NCBI GenBank assembly: GCA_020632795.1
Contig: JACKEV010000006.1
Location: forward strand, 1,608,501 to 1,672,500
Source of the DNA: Alphaproteobacteria bacterium
GTDB lineage: Bacteria; Myxococcota_A; UBA796; CAJQPC01
DNA length: 64,000 nucleotides
Direction of reading: 5' to 3'
Shown here: in pieces, positions 38,948 through 47,870 of the stretch
Numbering within the stretch: position 1 is the stretch's first letter
Layout of the letters: the number at the start of each line of letters is the position of its first letter
The notes under the pieces: model-generated
Told to the model about the DNA's origin: nothing
What the model saw: the letters and a program-made list of their open reading frames with translations, nothing else
Database searches by the model: none
Translations under genes and position numbers: made by a program

Positions 38948-39909
38948 CGCGGCGCTTCGAGCTTGACCTTCACGGAGGCCTGTCGACGGGCCTGCTGCAC
39001 CCAGAGCGCCATCTCCTGCTCCATCTTGCCCATGAGCAGCTCCTGCTCCAGATCCGGCCGGACCAGATCGAAGGGGGGCGCTGTGCCCTGCTGCACCGAG
39101 GCGACGCGCACCACCAGCATGCCGGTGGGGACCGCGATGGGATCCGTGAGCTTCCCGATCGGCGTGGAGAAGGACGGGCCGTCGATCTCGGCGACCGCCT
39201 CGCCCTTCTTGAAGGTACCCAGCTCTCCCCCGGCCGACGCGAGCACGCTCTCCGGGAACTCGGCCACCAGGGTCTCCCAGGGGGTGCCCTCTGCGAAGCG
39301 ACGCTTCACGTCGGCGAGCTTCTGGGCGACGGCGGCCTTGTCGTCCGGGGTGGCGTCGGGCTCCCAGCGCAGGAAGATGGCCTGGAGGCTGCGGCTCTCG
39401 GCGCCCGACAGGTCACGGGTCCGCCGGTTGTAGAGGTCACGAAGCTCGTCCTCGGTGATGCTGATCCGGGGCTGGAGCACGACCTGGCCGAACTTCATCT
39501 CCCGGATGTTCAGCTCGAGCTGCTCGCGGTAGGACGTCCAGGGCAGCCCGGAGCGCTCGACCTCACGGCGCAACGTCTCGCGGTCGAGGTTGTTCTGCCG
39601 GGCGATGTCGTCGATGGCCCGCTCCAGCTCGTCCTGGGTCACGTCCATGCCCAGGCGGCGCATCTCCTGGGCGACGAGCTGCTGCTGGATCAGGACGTCG
39701 AGCACCTGCAGCTCGGCGTCCCGGCGGGCGGGACCGTCCGGCCCCTCCCCGATGGCCGCCTCTTCGATGAAGTCGCTCCCCATCTCGTAGATCTCGGAGA
39801 GGGTGATGACCTCCTTGTTGACCACCGCCGCGACGCGATCGACGATCTCCGCCGCCGCGGGAGCGCTGAGCAGCGCCGCCAGCGCCAGAGCCAGCAGCCG
39901 CGCTCTCAC
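38944..39909 (-). CDS. surA: SurA-like periplasmic chaperone/peptidyl-prolyl isomerase
   Basis: The 321-aa protein has the signal LLALALAALLSAPAAA, then the SurA N-terminal domain (DRVAAVVNKEVITLSEI, LDVLIQQQLVAQEMRRLGM) and one parvulin-like domain (AIFLRWEPDATPDDKAAV, FPESVLASAGGELGTFKKG, PTGMLVVRV). E. coli SurA is longer, with two parvulin domains. It assists outer-membrane protein folding. The GTG start overlaps the upstream foldase gene by four bases (GTGA). Confidence 0.9.
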   Translation of the reverse strand: MRARLLALALAALLSAPAAAEIVDRVAAVVNKEVITLSEIYEMGSDFIEEAAIGEGPDGPARRDAELQVLDVLIQQQLVAQEMRRLGMDVTQDELERAIDDIARQNNLDRETLRREVERSGLPWTSYREQLELNIREMKFGQVVLQPRISITEDELRDLYNRRTRDLSGAESRSLQAIFLRWEPDATPDDKAAVAQKLADVKRRFAEGTPWETLVAEFPESVLASAGGELGTFKKGEAVAEIDGPSFSTPIGKLTDPIAVPTGMLVVRVASVQQGTAPPFDLVRPDLEQELLMGKMEQEMALWVQQARRQASVKVKLEAPR

Positions 39910-40955
39910 TCGTCACCCTCCGGGAACACATCGCCGCCTTCACCGCCTTCGTCGCCCTCGTCATCCATCCCCATCTCCTCCCCCGGAGGGGCGAGGCCGG
40001 GGCGAACGTTGATGCCGCCGGGGCCGAGGGTGGGCCGGCGAACGGAGCGCACCTCGACCGCGCCGAGCTGGTCCTCGTTGATCTGGACGTTGATGCCCTG
40101 CTTGAGGTCCGCGACGTAGCTCTCGTACAGCTCCTTGAGGCGGTCGTTCTTGACCTTGCGGAGCACCGAGCCCTTCATCTGCTGGAAGGTGCGCTCCACC
40201 CGCTCCCGCTTGTTCGCGACCAGGAGGATGTTGTAGCCGTCCGTGGTGCGGAACACCTCGGAGAGCTGGTCGACGTTCATCTCGAAGGCCTTGTCGACGA
40301 TGGCCTGATCGAGGCCGGGCTTGCCCTCCGCCGACACGAAGCCGATGTCGCCACCGCGACGCTTGTAGGGGTCCTCGGAGTACTTGGCGGCCAGATCCTT
40401 GAAGGAGTCGGGGGCCGCGGCGGCCTCGGCGCGGATGCGCTCGGCCTCGGCCTTGGCCTCGGCGTCGGGCCGATCGTCGGTCACCCGGATGAGGATGCGC
40501 TTGATCTGGACCTTCTCGGGGACGACGAACTCGTCCTTGTGGGCCTCGTAGTAGGCCTCCAGCTCGGCGTCGGTGAAGTCGCTGTTGCGGACGCTGGCGT
40601 AGACCTTCTCGCGCAGCAGCGTGTTGACCATCACCTTCTTGACCTTGGGATCCTTGTCGAGCCCCTGCCGCAGGGCCTCCTGATAGAGGACCTCCTCTGC
40701 GACCAGGCGATCCAGGACCTCCTTGCGCTCGTCGAGGGTCAGCTCGGTGCCGTTCTCCGGGGTCGTGCGGGCCGCGACCTGCTGGAACGCAGTCGAGCCC
40801 ACCGGCTCCCCGTTCACGGTCGCCAGGATCTCGCCAATGTCCTCCTGAGAGGCCGCGCCCCCGCTGGTGGTGGAGGGGCCGCTGCTGCTGCCGCCGTCAT
40901 CGCAAGCTGACAGCACGAGCGCGAGGGCAAGCAACACAGATCCGGTACGTCGCAT
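39906..40955 (-). CDS. PpiC/PrsA-type peptidyl-prolyl isomerase lipoprotein
   Basis: The 349-aa protein starts at the second of two adjacent ATGs, six bases from AGGAG. The signal LALALVLSAC is a lipobox, followed by a Gly/Ser linker, a SurA_N-like helical domain and a parvulin domain (KRILIRVTDDRPDAEAKAEA, AAKYSEDPYKRRGGDIGF, TTDGYNILLVANKRE). The tail after residue 310 is acidic and low-complexity (DDEGDEGGEGGD). It is the first gene of the foldase-surA-pdxA unit and probably helps fold exported proteins. Confidence 0.88.
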   Translation of the reverse strand: MRRTGSVLLALALVLSACDDGGSSSGPSTTSGGAASQEDIGEILATVNGEPVGSTAFQQVAARTTPENGTELTLDERKEVLDRLVAEEVLYQEALRQGLDKDPKVKKVMVNTLLREKVYASVRNSDFTDAELEAYYEAHKDEFVVPEKVQIKRILIRVTDDRPDAEAKAEAERIRAEAAAAPDSFKDLAAKYSEDPYKRRGGDIGFVSAEGKPGLDQAIVDKAFEMNVDQLSEVFRTTDGYNILLVANKRERVERTFQQMKGSVLRKVKNDRLKELYESYVADLKQGINVQINEDQLGAVEVRSVRRPTLGPGGINVRPGLAPPGEEMGMDDEGDEGGEGGDVFPEGDE

Positions 40956-41030
40956 CATCCGCTCCTGAGAGATTCCAGGCCCCGTGTGGGGGCACACCGC
41001 ACGGGCAGATAGCACAAGTCCGGTGGACCT

Positions 41031-42398
41031 TCAACGATGAGGCGGCTGATCGGACGCATGGCGCTCGACCGGCCCCCACCGGGCGCAGGTTGCTTCGAGC
41101 GCATCGGCGTCCCCCACCACCACGACCGGAGCGCGGTCCGGGTGGATCAAGCGGCGCGCCACCTGGAGCACGTCGTCGGCCGTCAGCCCGCCCAGCTCGC
41201 TGGCGTAGGCCGACCAGCAGCCCTCCGGCAGGCCGTGCAGCCAGGCCGCCCGCAGCAGCCCCGAGAGCCCCCGCAGGCTCATGGCCGCAAGGGGGAACGC
41301 CCCGACCAGGTATCGCCGCGCTGCGTCCAGCTCAGGCTCGGGCACCAGCTCGCTGCGGATGCGCTCCAGGTGCCCGAACAGCGCCTCCAGCGCCTCCGCG
41401 GCGTTGTTCGCGCTGCACGAGAGGCTCACGACCAGCTCCCCGGCGTGCCGCTCCCCGTTGAGGCTGCTGTAGCACCCATAGGTCAGCCCCCGGCGCTCCC
41501 GGAGGTCCGTGAACAGCCGAGAAGCCGCAGCCCCGCCCAGGACCTGGTTCATCAGCCGCGCGGCGAGGAAGTCCGGGTGACGCCGCGGCAGCGCGAGCAT
41601 GCCCACCGAGATCACGGCCTGCTCCGCACCCGGGCGGTGCACCAGCACGACACGGCGCGGCCCCGTGTCCTCCGGTGGGGCCGGCGCCTCCGCGGCCGCC
41701 GACGCCCCCGTCCAGTCGCCGAGGTGCTGCGCCGCGAGCGCGCGGATCTGCTCCGGGTCGAGATCTCCCACCGCCACCAGCAGGGAGCCCTGCGGCACCC
41801 GGACCTCCCGATGGAACCGCAGCACCTCTGCGCGGCCCACCGCCGCCAGCTCGTCCTCCGTGGTCGGCGGGAGCCCGTAGGGATGCGCGCCGTAGAGCCG
41901 CAGCCCCAGCCAGTCGCCTGCGAGCGCCCGCGGGTTCGCCCGGCGGTGGCGGCGAGCCTCGATGGCCTTCGCCCGCTCGCGCGCGAGGTGGTCGTCGGGG
42001 AAGGTCGGCCGCAGCGCGAGGTCCGCCAACGCGGCGAAAGCCGGCCCGGTGTGCTCCGAGAGGGCGTGGATGGAGACCGAGTGGTCATCGTTGGACAGCC
42101 CCACCCGCAGCCGCGCGCCCAGATCGTCAAGGTGCGCCGCCAGCTCGGCCGAGTCGCGCGCCCCGGCCCCGTGGCGCGTCGTCGTGCCGGCCAGCGAGGC
42201 CGCGCCCCGGACCCCCGTGGCCTCCCAGGCCAGCCCCCCCAGGCTGGCCAGCCGCAGCCGCACCGCAGGCAGGCGCCGGGAGGGAAGCGCCACGACCTCC
42301 AGCCCGTTGGGCAACGTCCAGCGGGCATGCTCGGGGAACTGCCACGCCCGGGTCGAGGTGGCCAGAGGCGGGTGGTTCGGGAAGGGCGACCGGCTCAT
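41031..42398 (-). CDS. M16 peptidase family protein, catalytically inactive subunit
   Basis: The 455-aa protein has the two-domain M16 fold (WTLPNGLEVVALPSRRLPAV, LTYGCYSSLNGERHAGELVV, LNQVLGG-like MNQVLGGAAASRLF) but no HxxEH zinc motif; the equivalent region reads GVRGAASLAGTTTRHG. Such inactive partners form heterodimers with an active M16 subunit, which is encoded directly upstream with a four-base overlap. The two would form a processing-peptidase-like pair. No signal peptide is apparent. Confidence 0.85.
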   Translation of the reverse strand: MSRSPFPNHPPLATSTRAWQFPEHARWTLPNGLEVVALPSRRLPAVRLRLASLGGLAWEATGVRGAASLAGTTTRHGAGARDSAELAAHLDDLGARLRVGLSNDDHSVSIHALSEHTGPAFAALADLALRPTFPDDHLARERAKAIEARRHRRANPRALAGDWLGLRLYGAHPYGLPPTTEDELAAVGRAEVLRFHREVRVPQGSLLVAVGDLDPEQIRALAAQHLGDWTGASAAAEAPAPPEDTGPRRVVLVHRPGAEQAVISVGMLALPRRHPDFLAARLMNQVLGGAAASRLFTDLRERRGLTYGCYSSLNGERHAGELVVSLSCSANNAAEALEALFGHLERIRSELVPEPELDAARRYLVGAFPLAAMSLRGLSGLLRAAWLHGLPEGCWSAYASELGGLTADDVLQVARRLIHPDRAPVVVVGDADALEATCARWGPVERHASDQPPHR

Positions 42399-43675
42399 GA
42401 CGCGTCCTCGGGCGGGTGGACCTCCAGGACGACCTGGGCCTCCGGCCGAAGCCAGCGCCGGGCAACCGCCATCAGCGCCTCGGGTTGGACCTCGTGGAGG
42501 CGCCGCAGGTAGCCGTTCTCCCAGCGCGCGTCCCCCAGGAACAGCTCCGCGCGAGCGAAGGTGGTCGCCCGCCGCAGCACGCTCTCCTTGGAGAAGACCC
42601 GCGCGGAGGTGATCCGGTTCACCGCCCGCCGCCAGGTGTCCGCGTCGACCGGCTCGCGGCCGAGGCGATCCAGCTCACCCTGCCAGGCGTCCACGATGGG
42701 CCCCAGCGGCCGTCCGGCCCCCGCGACCCCCTGGAGGGTGAACAGCGACGCCCCCCGGCGCGCCTCGTAGCCCCCGCTGACCTGCACCGCGAGCTGCTCG
42801 TCGACCACCAGGCGCCGCCACGCCCGGGACCCCGGACCGCCCAGCAGCACCGCCTCGATCACCTCGAAGGTGAAGAAGTCCGGGTGATCGAACGGCGGCG
42901 CGGGGTGGTTGACGAAGACCGCGGGCAGGCGAGCCAGGGGGTCGGTCATCCGCTCCAGGACGACCCCGTCCCGCTCCGGCTGGGCGAGGTCCGGCGTCGG
43001 CGGGACCGGCCCCGGCTCCAGCGCGCCGAACCAGGCCTCCACCCGCGCCATCGTCTCGTCGGGGTCCAGATCCCCGGCGATGGAGAGGACCACATTCCCA
43101 GGGCGGTACCAGCGCGCGTGGAAGGCCCGCGCCATCGGCAGGGTCGCCGCGTGCAGGTCCTCCCAGTACCCGATCACCGGGTGCGCGTAGGCCCAGCACC
43201 CGAAGCTCAGCTCCGCCCGTCGAACGCCGGCCTGGCCGTAGGGCGCGTCATCCACCCGCTGGCGCCGCTCCTCCATCACCGTCTGCCGCTGGTTCTCGAA
43301 GTTCTCAGCGCTCAGATCCAGGGCGCGGAGCCGGTCGGCCTCCAGCCAGAGCCCGAGGGGGAGCTGCTCGGCCGGCAGCGACTGGTAGTACAGCGTGCGG
43401 TCCGACGAGGTGTTCGCGTTCACCCGCCCCCCGCAGCCCTGGACCAGCGCGATGTGCTGGCCCTTGGCCACGTGCTCGCTGCCCTGGAACATCAGGTGCT
43501 CGAAGAGGTGGGCGAAGCCCGAGGTCCCCGGCGTCTCGTCGCGGGAGCCCACGTCCACCATCACCGCCAGGCCCACCGCCGGCACGGTCCCATCCGGGGA
43601 GAGCACCACCCGCAGCCCGTTGTCCAGGCGATGGCGAAGCACCGGAAGCGTCAGGTCCCGCACAGGCCGCTCCAT
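42395..43675 (-). CDS. M16 zinc metallopeptidase, active subunit
   Basis: The 426-aa protein has the inverted zinc motif H56-L-F-E59-H60 in GFAHLFEHLMFQGSEH and a downstream Glu in the NQRQTVMEERRQRVDDAPYG segment, as required for zinc binding. The rest is the second M16 domain. It overlaps the inactive subunit gene by four bases. Substrates are unknown; bacterial pairs degrade or process peptides. It is divergent from the PEGA-like gene. Confidence 0.9.
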   Translation of the reverse strand: MERPVRDLTLPVLRHRLDNGLRVVLSPDGTVPAVGLAVMVDVGSRDETPGTSGFAHLFEHLMFQGSEHVAKGQHIALVQGCGGRVNANTSSDRTLYYQSLPAEQLPLGLWLEADRLRALDLSAENFENQRQTVMEERRQRVDDAPYGQAGVRRAELSFGCWAYAHPVIGYWEDLHAATLPMARAFHARWYRPGNVVLSIAGDLDPDETMARVEAWFGALEPGPVPPTPDLAQPERDGVVLERMTDPLARLPAVFVNHPAPPFDHPDFFTFEVIEAVLLGGPGSRAWRRLVVDEQLAVQVSGGYEARRGASLFTLQGVAGAGRPLGPIVDAWQGELDRLGREPVDADTWRRAVNRITSARVFSKESVLRRATTFARAELFLGDARWENGYLRRLHEVQPEALMAVARRWLRPEAQVVLEVHPPEDAS

Positions 43676-43748
43676 TCAATGGCCACCCACCCTAACCTGC
43701 CCCACGATGAGGAGTTGCGCTCGGGTCACGATGAAATAGGCTCTTCGG

Positions 43749-44315
43749 ATGCTTCTGGCCCTGCTCGTCGCGCCCGCTCTGGCCACTGAGGTGGTCATCG
43801 AGACCGCCATCCCCGTGCGCGTCGCGCTGGACGATCGGGTGGTGGCGCGCCTGCTGGTGCCGTCCACCCTCTCCCTGCCCGCGGTCACGCCTGGCCCCCA
43901 CGTCATGATCGTGGACCGCGCGGGCGTCCCCGAGCGCCACGACATCGACGTCCCGGAAGACGGCCGCCTCCGGGTCATCGTCAGCCGGGGCGACCTCGTG
44001 GTGCTCGCCGCGCCCCTGCCAGCCGCGCCCGACGGCGTCACCACCGGCTCGGTCGAGCTGCGCATCTCCAACGGCCCCGCCGCCTCCGTGCGCCTGGACG
44101 GCGAGCCCCACGCCCTGTCGGCCGACGGCCCCCTGCGTCTCGCTGATCTGCCCGCCGGCAACCACGTCCTGGAGGTCCGCTCCGCCGACCGCACGTCAGT
44201 GTGGGCGCGCGGCGAGCTGGAGGTCCGGGCCGGCGACGAGCTGGTCCTCATCCTCTCCGAGGGGCGCGCACCGGAGTGCTTCGGGCGGCCCGACGCCTGG
44301 CACCCGCAGCGGTGA
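43749..44315 (+). CDS. Exported PEGA-like protein
   Basis: The 188-aa protein has the signal MLLALLVAPALA, then short beta repeats resembling PEGA domains (VRVALDDRVVARLLVPSTLS, SVELRISNGPAASVRLDGEP, LADLPAGNHVLEVRS). PEGA-like modules are common in surface proteins and beside sensor kinases. It overlaps the histidine kinase start by four bases (GTGA), so it may be part of the signalling unit, for example as a periplasmic ligand or accessory. No ribosome site is obvious. Confidence 0.7.
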   Translation: MLLALLVAPALATEVVIETAIPVRVALDDRVVARLLVPSTLSLPAVTPGPHVMIVDRAGVPERHDIDVPEDGRLRVIVSRGDLVVLAAPLPAAPDGVTTGSVELRISNGPAASVRLDGEPHALSADGPLRLADLPAGNHVLEVRSADRTSVWARGELEVRAGDELVLILSEGRAPECFGRPDAWHPQR

Positions 44316-46114
44316 TCGAGCGGGTCTCGCTCCGCGCCAGGATCCTGGCGGCGTTCCTGCTCTCCTTCGCGTTCTTCCTGGGGGCGCTCGCCTACGGGCT
44401 CAGCCAGCTCCAGGCGGTGGGCGAGGGCCTCACGGTCATGAACCAGGGCTACGTGCCCCTGGCCCGGGTCGCCACGCGCCTGGACGCCTCCCTGCCGCGC
44501 ATCGACGTGGACGCCGAGCGCCTCCTGCGCGACGAGCCGCGCCGCATCCCCGGCCACCGCTCCAACCTCGTCCTGTACAGCGGGCTGATCTCCGCGGCGG
44601 TGGACCAGGGCCGCGAGACCGTCGAGCACACCATCGCGGTGGTCAAGGACGACAACGAGCGCGCGAACCTGGTCACCCTCGACCTCCAGCTCCGCACCAT
44701 CGCCGAGCACAGCAGCCACTACGACGCCCTCTCCGGCCAGCTCCTCGACCTGATCGAGGCCGGCGAGCTGGACGAGGCCCGGGCCCTGCAGCCCGCGCTG
44801 GTCAAGGCCCAGCAGGCCCTGCGCAACGAGATCGAGCAGTTCTCATCCCGGGTGGAGAACCGCATCCGCCGGGCCAGCGAGCGCACCGCCGCCGTCCAGC
44901 GCCGCGCCCTGCTGGTCTCTGGCGGGCTGGCCGCCGCCGCCCTGGGCTTCGGCGTGGCCATGCTGGTTCTGGCCGTGTTCGCGCTGCGGCCCATCGGCCG
45001 GCTGACCGACCAGGTCCAGCGCATCGCGGGCGGCGCCACCGGGGCCCGCGTCGAGGTCACCCGCCGCGACGAGCTGGGCGTGCTCGCCGAGGAGGTCAAC
45101 GCGATGGCCCGCGCCATCGAGCAGCGCGACGAGGTCCTGCGCACCCGCGCCGCTGAGCTGGACCGCGCCCGCGCCGAACTGCGCCAGGTGCTCGACGCCA
45201 TCCGCCTCGGCCTGCTGGTGGTCAGCGACGACCGCGTCGCCCTGGCCAACCCCGCCGCCGCCGAGCTGTGGGGGGCCCGCGAGGGCGAGCGCCTCCCCCC
45301 CGAGCTGCTCCTGGACGCCGACCGGGCCGACGCCCTGCGCATCGGTGCCCGGCTGTTCGACCTCCGCCAGGTGCCGTTCCGCCGGGGCTTCATCCTGGTG
45401 GGCGAAGACGTCACCGAGCTGGTGCGCAACCGCGACCGCCTGGCCCGCTCCGAGCGCCTGGCCCTGATCGGCCAGATGCTCGCCCAGATCACCCACGAGG
45501 TCCGCAACCCCCTCAACGCCATGTCCCTCAACGTCGAGCTGCTCACCGAGGACCTCGCCGACCTCCCCCCCGACCGCCGCGACGAGGCCCAGGAGATCCT
45601 GGGCACGGTCACCGACGAGATCCGCCGCCTGGAGCAGGTCACCGAACACTACCTCACCCTGGCGCGCCGCCCCCGCCCCGCCCTGGAGCCCGTCGACCCC
45701 GCCGCGCTCGTCCGAAGCGTGGCCCGCCTGCTGGACGAGGAGCTGCGCCGCGCCGGGGTCCACCTGGAGATCGAGGCCGAGGCCGCCGGGCTGGTGGAGA
45801 TGGACGGCGACCAGGTCCGCCGCGCCCTGCTCAACGTCGTCCGCAACGCGGTCGAGGCCGGCGCGGGCCACGTCCTGGTCACCCTGGAGCGCGACGACGA
45901 GGAGCTGCGCCTCGCGGTCCGCGACGACGGCCCCGGCATGAGCCCGGAGGAGGCCGAGCGGGCCTTCGATCCCTTCTTCTCCACGAAGGCGCGGGGTTCG
46001 GGTCTCGGCCTGGCGATCACCCGGCAGATCCTCGACGATCACGGAGGGACGGTGCGCGTCGAGCCGGTCCCCAAGGGCACCCGCCTGGTGCTGGCCTTCC
46101 CCACCCAGGAATGA
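44312..46114 (+). CDS. Membrane sensor histidine kinase
   Basis: The 600-aa protein starts at GTG 44312. It has two membrane helices (about 10-30 and 205-225) enclosing a helical periplasmic sensor region of about 175 residues, a HAMP linker, a PAS-like segment (LDAIRLGLLVVSDDRVALAN), a HisKA domain with the phospho-acceptor His near 395 (QITHEVRNPLN) and an HATPase domain (NVVRNAVEAG, DDGPGMS, FDPFFSTKARGSGLGLAI). The NtrC-type regulator gene follows after 51 bases, so they form a two-component pair. Confidence 0.93.
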   Translation: MIERVSLRARILAAFLLSFAFFLGALAYGLSQLQAVGEGLTVMNQGYVPLARVATRLDASLPRIDVDAERLLRDEPRRIPGHRSNLVLYSGLISAAVDQGRETVEHTIAVVKDDNERANLVTLDLQLRTIAEHSSHYDALSGQLLDLIEAGELDEARALQPALVKAQQALRNEIEQFSSRVENRIRRASERTAAVQRRALLVSGGLAAAALGFGVAMLVLAVFALRPIGRLTDQVQRIAGGATGARVEVTRRDELGVLAEEVNAMARAIEQRDEVLRTRAAELDRARAELRQVLDAIRLGLLVVSDDRVALANPAAAELWGAREGERLPPELLLDADRADALRIGARLFDLRQVPFRRGFILVGEDVTELVRNRDRLARSERLALIGQMLAQITHEVRNPLNAMSLNVELLTEDLADLPPDRRDEAQEILGTVTDEIRRLEQVTEHYLTLARRPRPALEPVDPAALVRSVARLLDEELRRAGVHLEIEAEAAGLVEMDGDQVRRALLNVVRNAVEAGAGHVLVTLERDDEELRLAVRDDGPGMSPEEAERAFDPFFSTKARGSGLGLAITRQILDDHGGTVRVEPVPKGTRLVLAFPTQE

Positions 46115-46119
46115 CAATC

Positions 46120-46136
46120 TGTCAAGTCCGTTGACA
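46120..46136. promoter_or_regulatory. Inverted repeat TGTCAA-N5-TTGACA
   Basis: A perfect 6+6 dyad spaced by five bases in the 51-base gap between kinase and regulator genes, with a further TGACAA half-site at 46112. Similar TGTCA/TGACA half-sites recur after the regulator gene. It is a candidate operator for the regulator. Confidence 0.4.
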
Positions 46137-46165
46137 ATACGTCGGCGACCGGTCAAGGTGGCCGC

Positions 46166-47533
46166 ATGCCCCGAATCCTCGTCGTCGATGATGAAGCCGC
46201 CAACCGCGTGACCCTGGAGCGAATCCTTCGGCGGGAGGGATGGGAGGTCGCCCACGCCCCGGACGGCCGCAGCGGGCTGGAGCGCCTGCGCACCGACGGC
46301 GCCGACGTGGTCATCACCGACCTCAAGATGCCGGGCATGTCCGGCCTGGAGCTGCTCCGCGCCATCAAGGCCGTCGCCCCCGACGTCGAGGTGCTGGTCA
46401 TGACCGCCTACGGCACGGTCGAGACCGCCGTGGAGGCCATGAAGGAGGGCGCCTACGACTACGTCACCAAGCCCCTGCGGCGCATGGAGCTGGTCGGCTC
46501 CATCGGCAAGGCGCTGGAGAAGCGCGGCCTCATCCTGGAGAACCGCCGCCTGCGCGAGGCCCTCGACGAGGAGACCGCGCGCACCGGCCACGAGCTGATC
46601 GGCTCGTCCCCGGCAATGCGCCAGCTCCTCGAGGAGCTGACCCACGTCGCCCCCTCCGACGCCTCCGTGCTGCTGGTCGGCGAGTCCGGCACCGGCAAGA
46701 GCGTCCTGGCCCGCCTGGTGCACCGCCGCTCCCGCCGCCGCGACGGCCGCTTCGTCACCCTGAACTGCGCGGCCCTGCCCGAGGCCCTGCTGGAGGCCGA
46801 GCTGTTCGGCCACGAGGCCGGCGCCTTCACCGGCGCGACCGCCCGCAAGGAGGGCCGGGTCGAGGCCGCCGGGGGCGGGACCCTCTTCCTCGACGAGGTC
46901 ACCGAGATCCCCCCTTCGGCCCAGGTCAAGCTGCTCCGGGTCCTCCAGGAGGGCGAGTTCGAGCGCCTCGGCAGCACCCGCACGCTCCAGGCCGACCTCC
47001 GCGTCATCGCGGCGACCAACCGGGACATCCAGGCCGAGGTGGCCGCCGGCCGCTTCCGCGAGGACCTGTACTACCGCCTCAACGTGATCCAGCTCCGCGT
47101 GCCCCCGCTGCGGGAGCGCCCGGAGGACATCCCCCTGCTCGCCGCCCACTTCCTGTCCCGGTACCGGGAGAAGAACCAGAAGCGGGTCAGCGGGTTCTCC
47201 CCCGAGGCCCTCGACGCTCTGGCAGGCTATCGCTGGCCGGGCAACGTGCGTGAGCTGGAGAACGCCGTGGAGCGCTCCGTGGTGCTCAGCCGCAGCGAGC
47301 TGGTGGGGCTGGAGGACCTGCCCCCGGCCGTGCGCCAGGGCCAGGGGGGGCGCCCCCGCATCACCTTCCAGGTGGGCACGCCCCTGAAGGTGGTCGAGCG
47401 GCGCATGATCGAGGAGACCCTGCGCAGCGTGGGGGGCGACAAGACCCTCGCCGCGAACCTGCTGGGCATCACGGCCCGCACCATCTACCGGCGCGAGGCG
47501 GAGTGGTCGTCCAGCGAACCCTCAAGCGACTGA
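46166..47533 (+). CDS. NtrC-family sigma-54-dependent response regulator
   Basis: The 455-aa protein has a receiver domain with the acidic pocket VVDDE, phospho-acceptor Asp52 (TDLKMPG) and the TAYG and TKPL switch residues. The AAA+ domain has GESGTGKS (about 172-179), the sigma-54 contact loop GAFTGA (about 220), DEVTEIPPSAQVKLLRVLQ and LYYRLNV. A Fis-type helix-turn-helix closes the protein (DKTLAANLLGITARTIYRR). It activates sigma-54 promoters, and the nearest candidate is at 47603-47618, ahead of the RTX protein gene. Confidence 0.95.
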   Translation: MPRILVVDDEAANRVTLERILRREGWEVAHAPDGRSGLERLRTDGADVVITDLKMPGMSGLELLRAIKAVAPDVEVLVMTAYGTVETAVEAMKEGAYDYVTKPLRRMELVGSIGKALEKRGLILENRRLREALDEETARTGHELIGSSPAMRQLLEELTHVAPSDASVLLVGESGTGKSVLARLVHRRSRRRDGRFVTLNCAALPEALLEAELFGHEAGAFTGATARKEGRVEAAGGGTLFLDEVTEIPPSAQVKLLRVLQEGEFERLGSTRTLQADLRVIAATNRDIQAEVAAGRFREDLYYRLNVIQLRVPPLRERPEDIPLLAAHFLSRYREKNQKRVSGFSPEALDALAGYRWPGNVRELENAVERSVVLSRSELVGLEDLPPAVRQGQGGRPRITFQVGTPLKVVERRMIEETLRSVGGDKTLAANLLGITARTIYRREAEWSSSEPSSD

Positions 47534-47870
47534 AACGACACTGTCATCGCTTGACCATGATCTGACGCAGGGTGCTCTCCGGGTCAGCCCCGCGCAGGAT
47601 CGTGGCTTGTGCCTTGCATACAAGCCGTCGCCCGTTGTGGGGACAGGGCGAGGATTGGCCTCGACCGGTGACAGTTCAGCTTGGCACGAGCGAATGTCAT
47701 TCGGACGAAAGAGTAATTTTCTGGGACCTGACAGATAATGGTTGACGACCAAACCCGATCCCAAAAAAAATAACTTTATAGCTTAACCAGGGACCAGGGA
47801 GGTTGCAACCACCCAATGATGGGATTCAGGCGTCAAACGTGCAGCGATGCACACCTTCGGGGAGAGAACA
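47534..47870. other. Long intergenic region with regulatory signals upstream of the RTX gene
   Basis: 337 bases without an ORF that I can support. It holds several TGTCA/TGACA half-sites (within 47540-47575, 47668-47675, 47695-47700 and 47727-47745), a sigma-54-like promoter, the 13-base palindrome CGAATGTCATTCG (47691-47703), an AT-rich block around 47700-47785 and the 10-base palindrome GGTTGCAACC (47801-47810). The layout suggests a regulated promoter and a leader of roughly 240 bases. Confidence 0.6.
47603..47618 (+). promoter_or_regulatory. Sigma-54-like (-24/-12) promoter
   Basis: TGGCTTGTGCCTTGCA matches the consensus TGGCAC-N5-TTGCA at all but two bases, with the required GG-N10-GC spacing. 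It is oriented toward the RTX gene and directly follows an NtrC-type activator gene. The inverted repeat GCTTGT/ACAAGC (47605-47625) overlaps it. Confidence 0.55.

Noticed and set aside
47682..47699. Second sigma-54-like element (TTGGCACG...)
   Set aside because: The -24 part fits, but the base pair at the -12 position is TG rather than GC, so the spacing rule fails.
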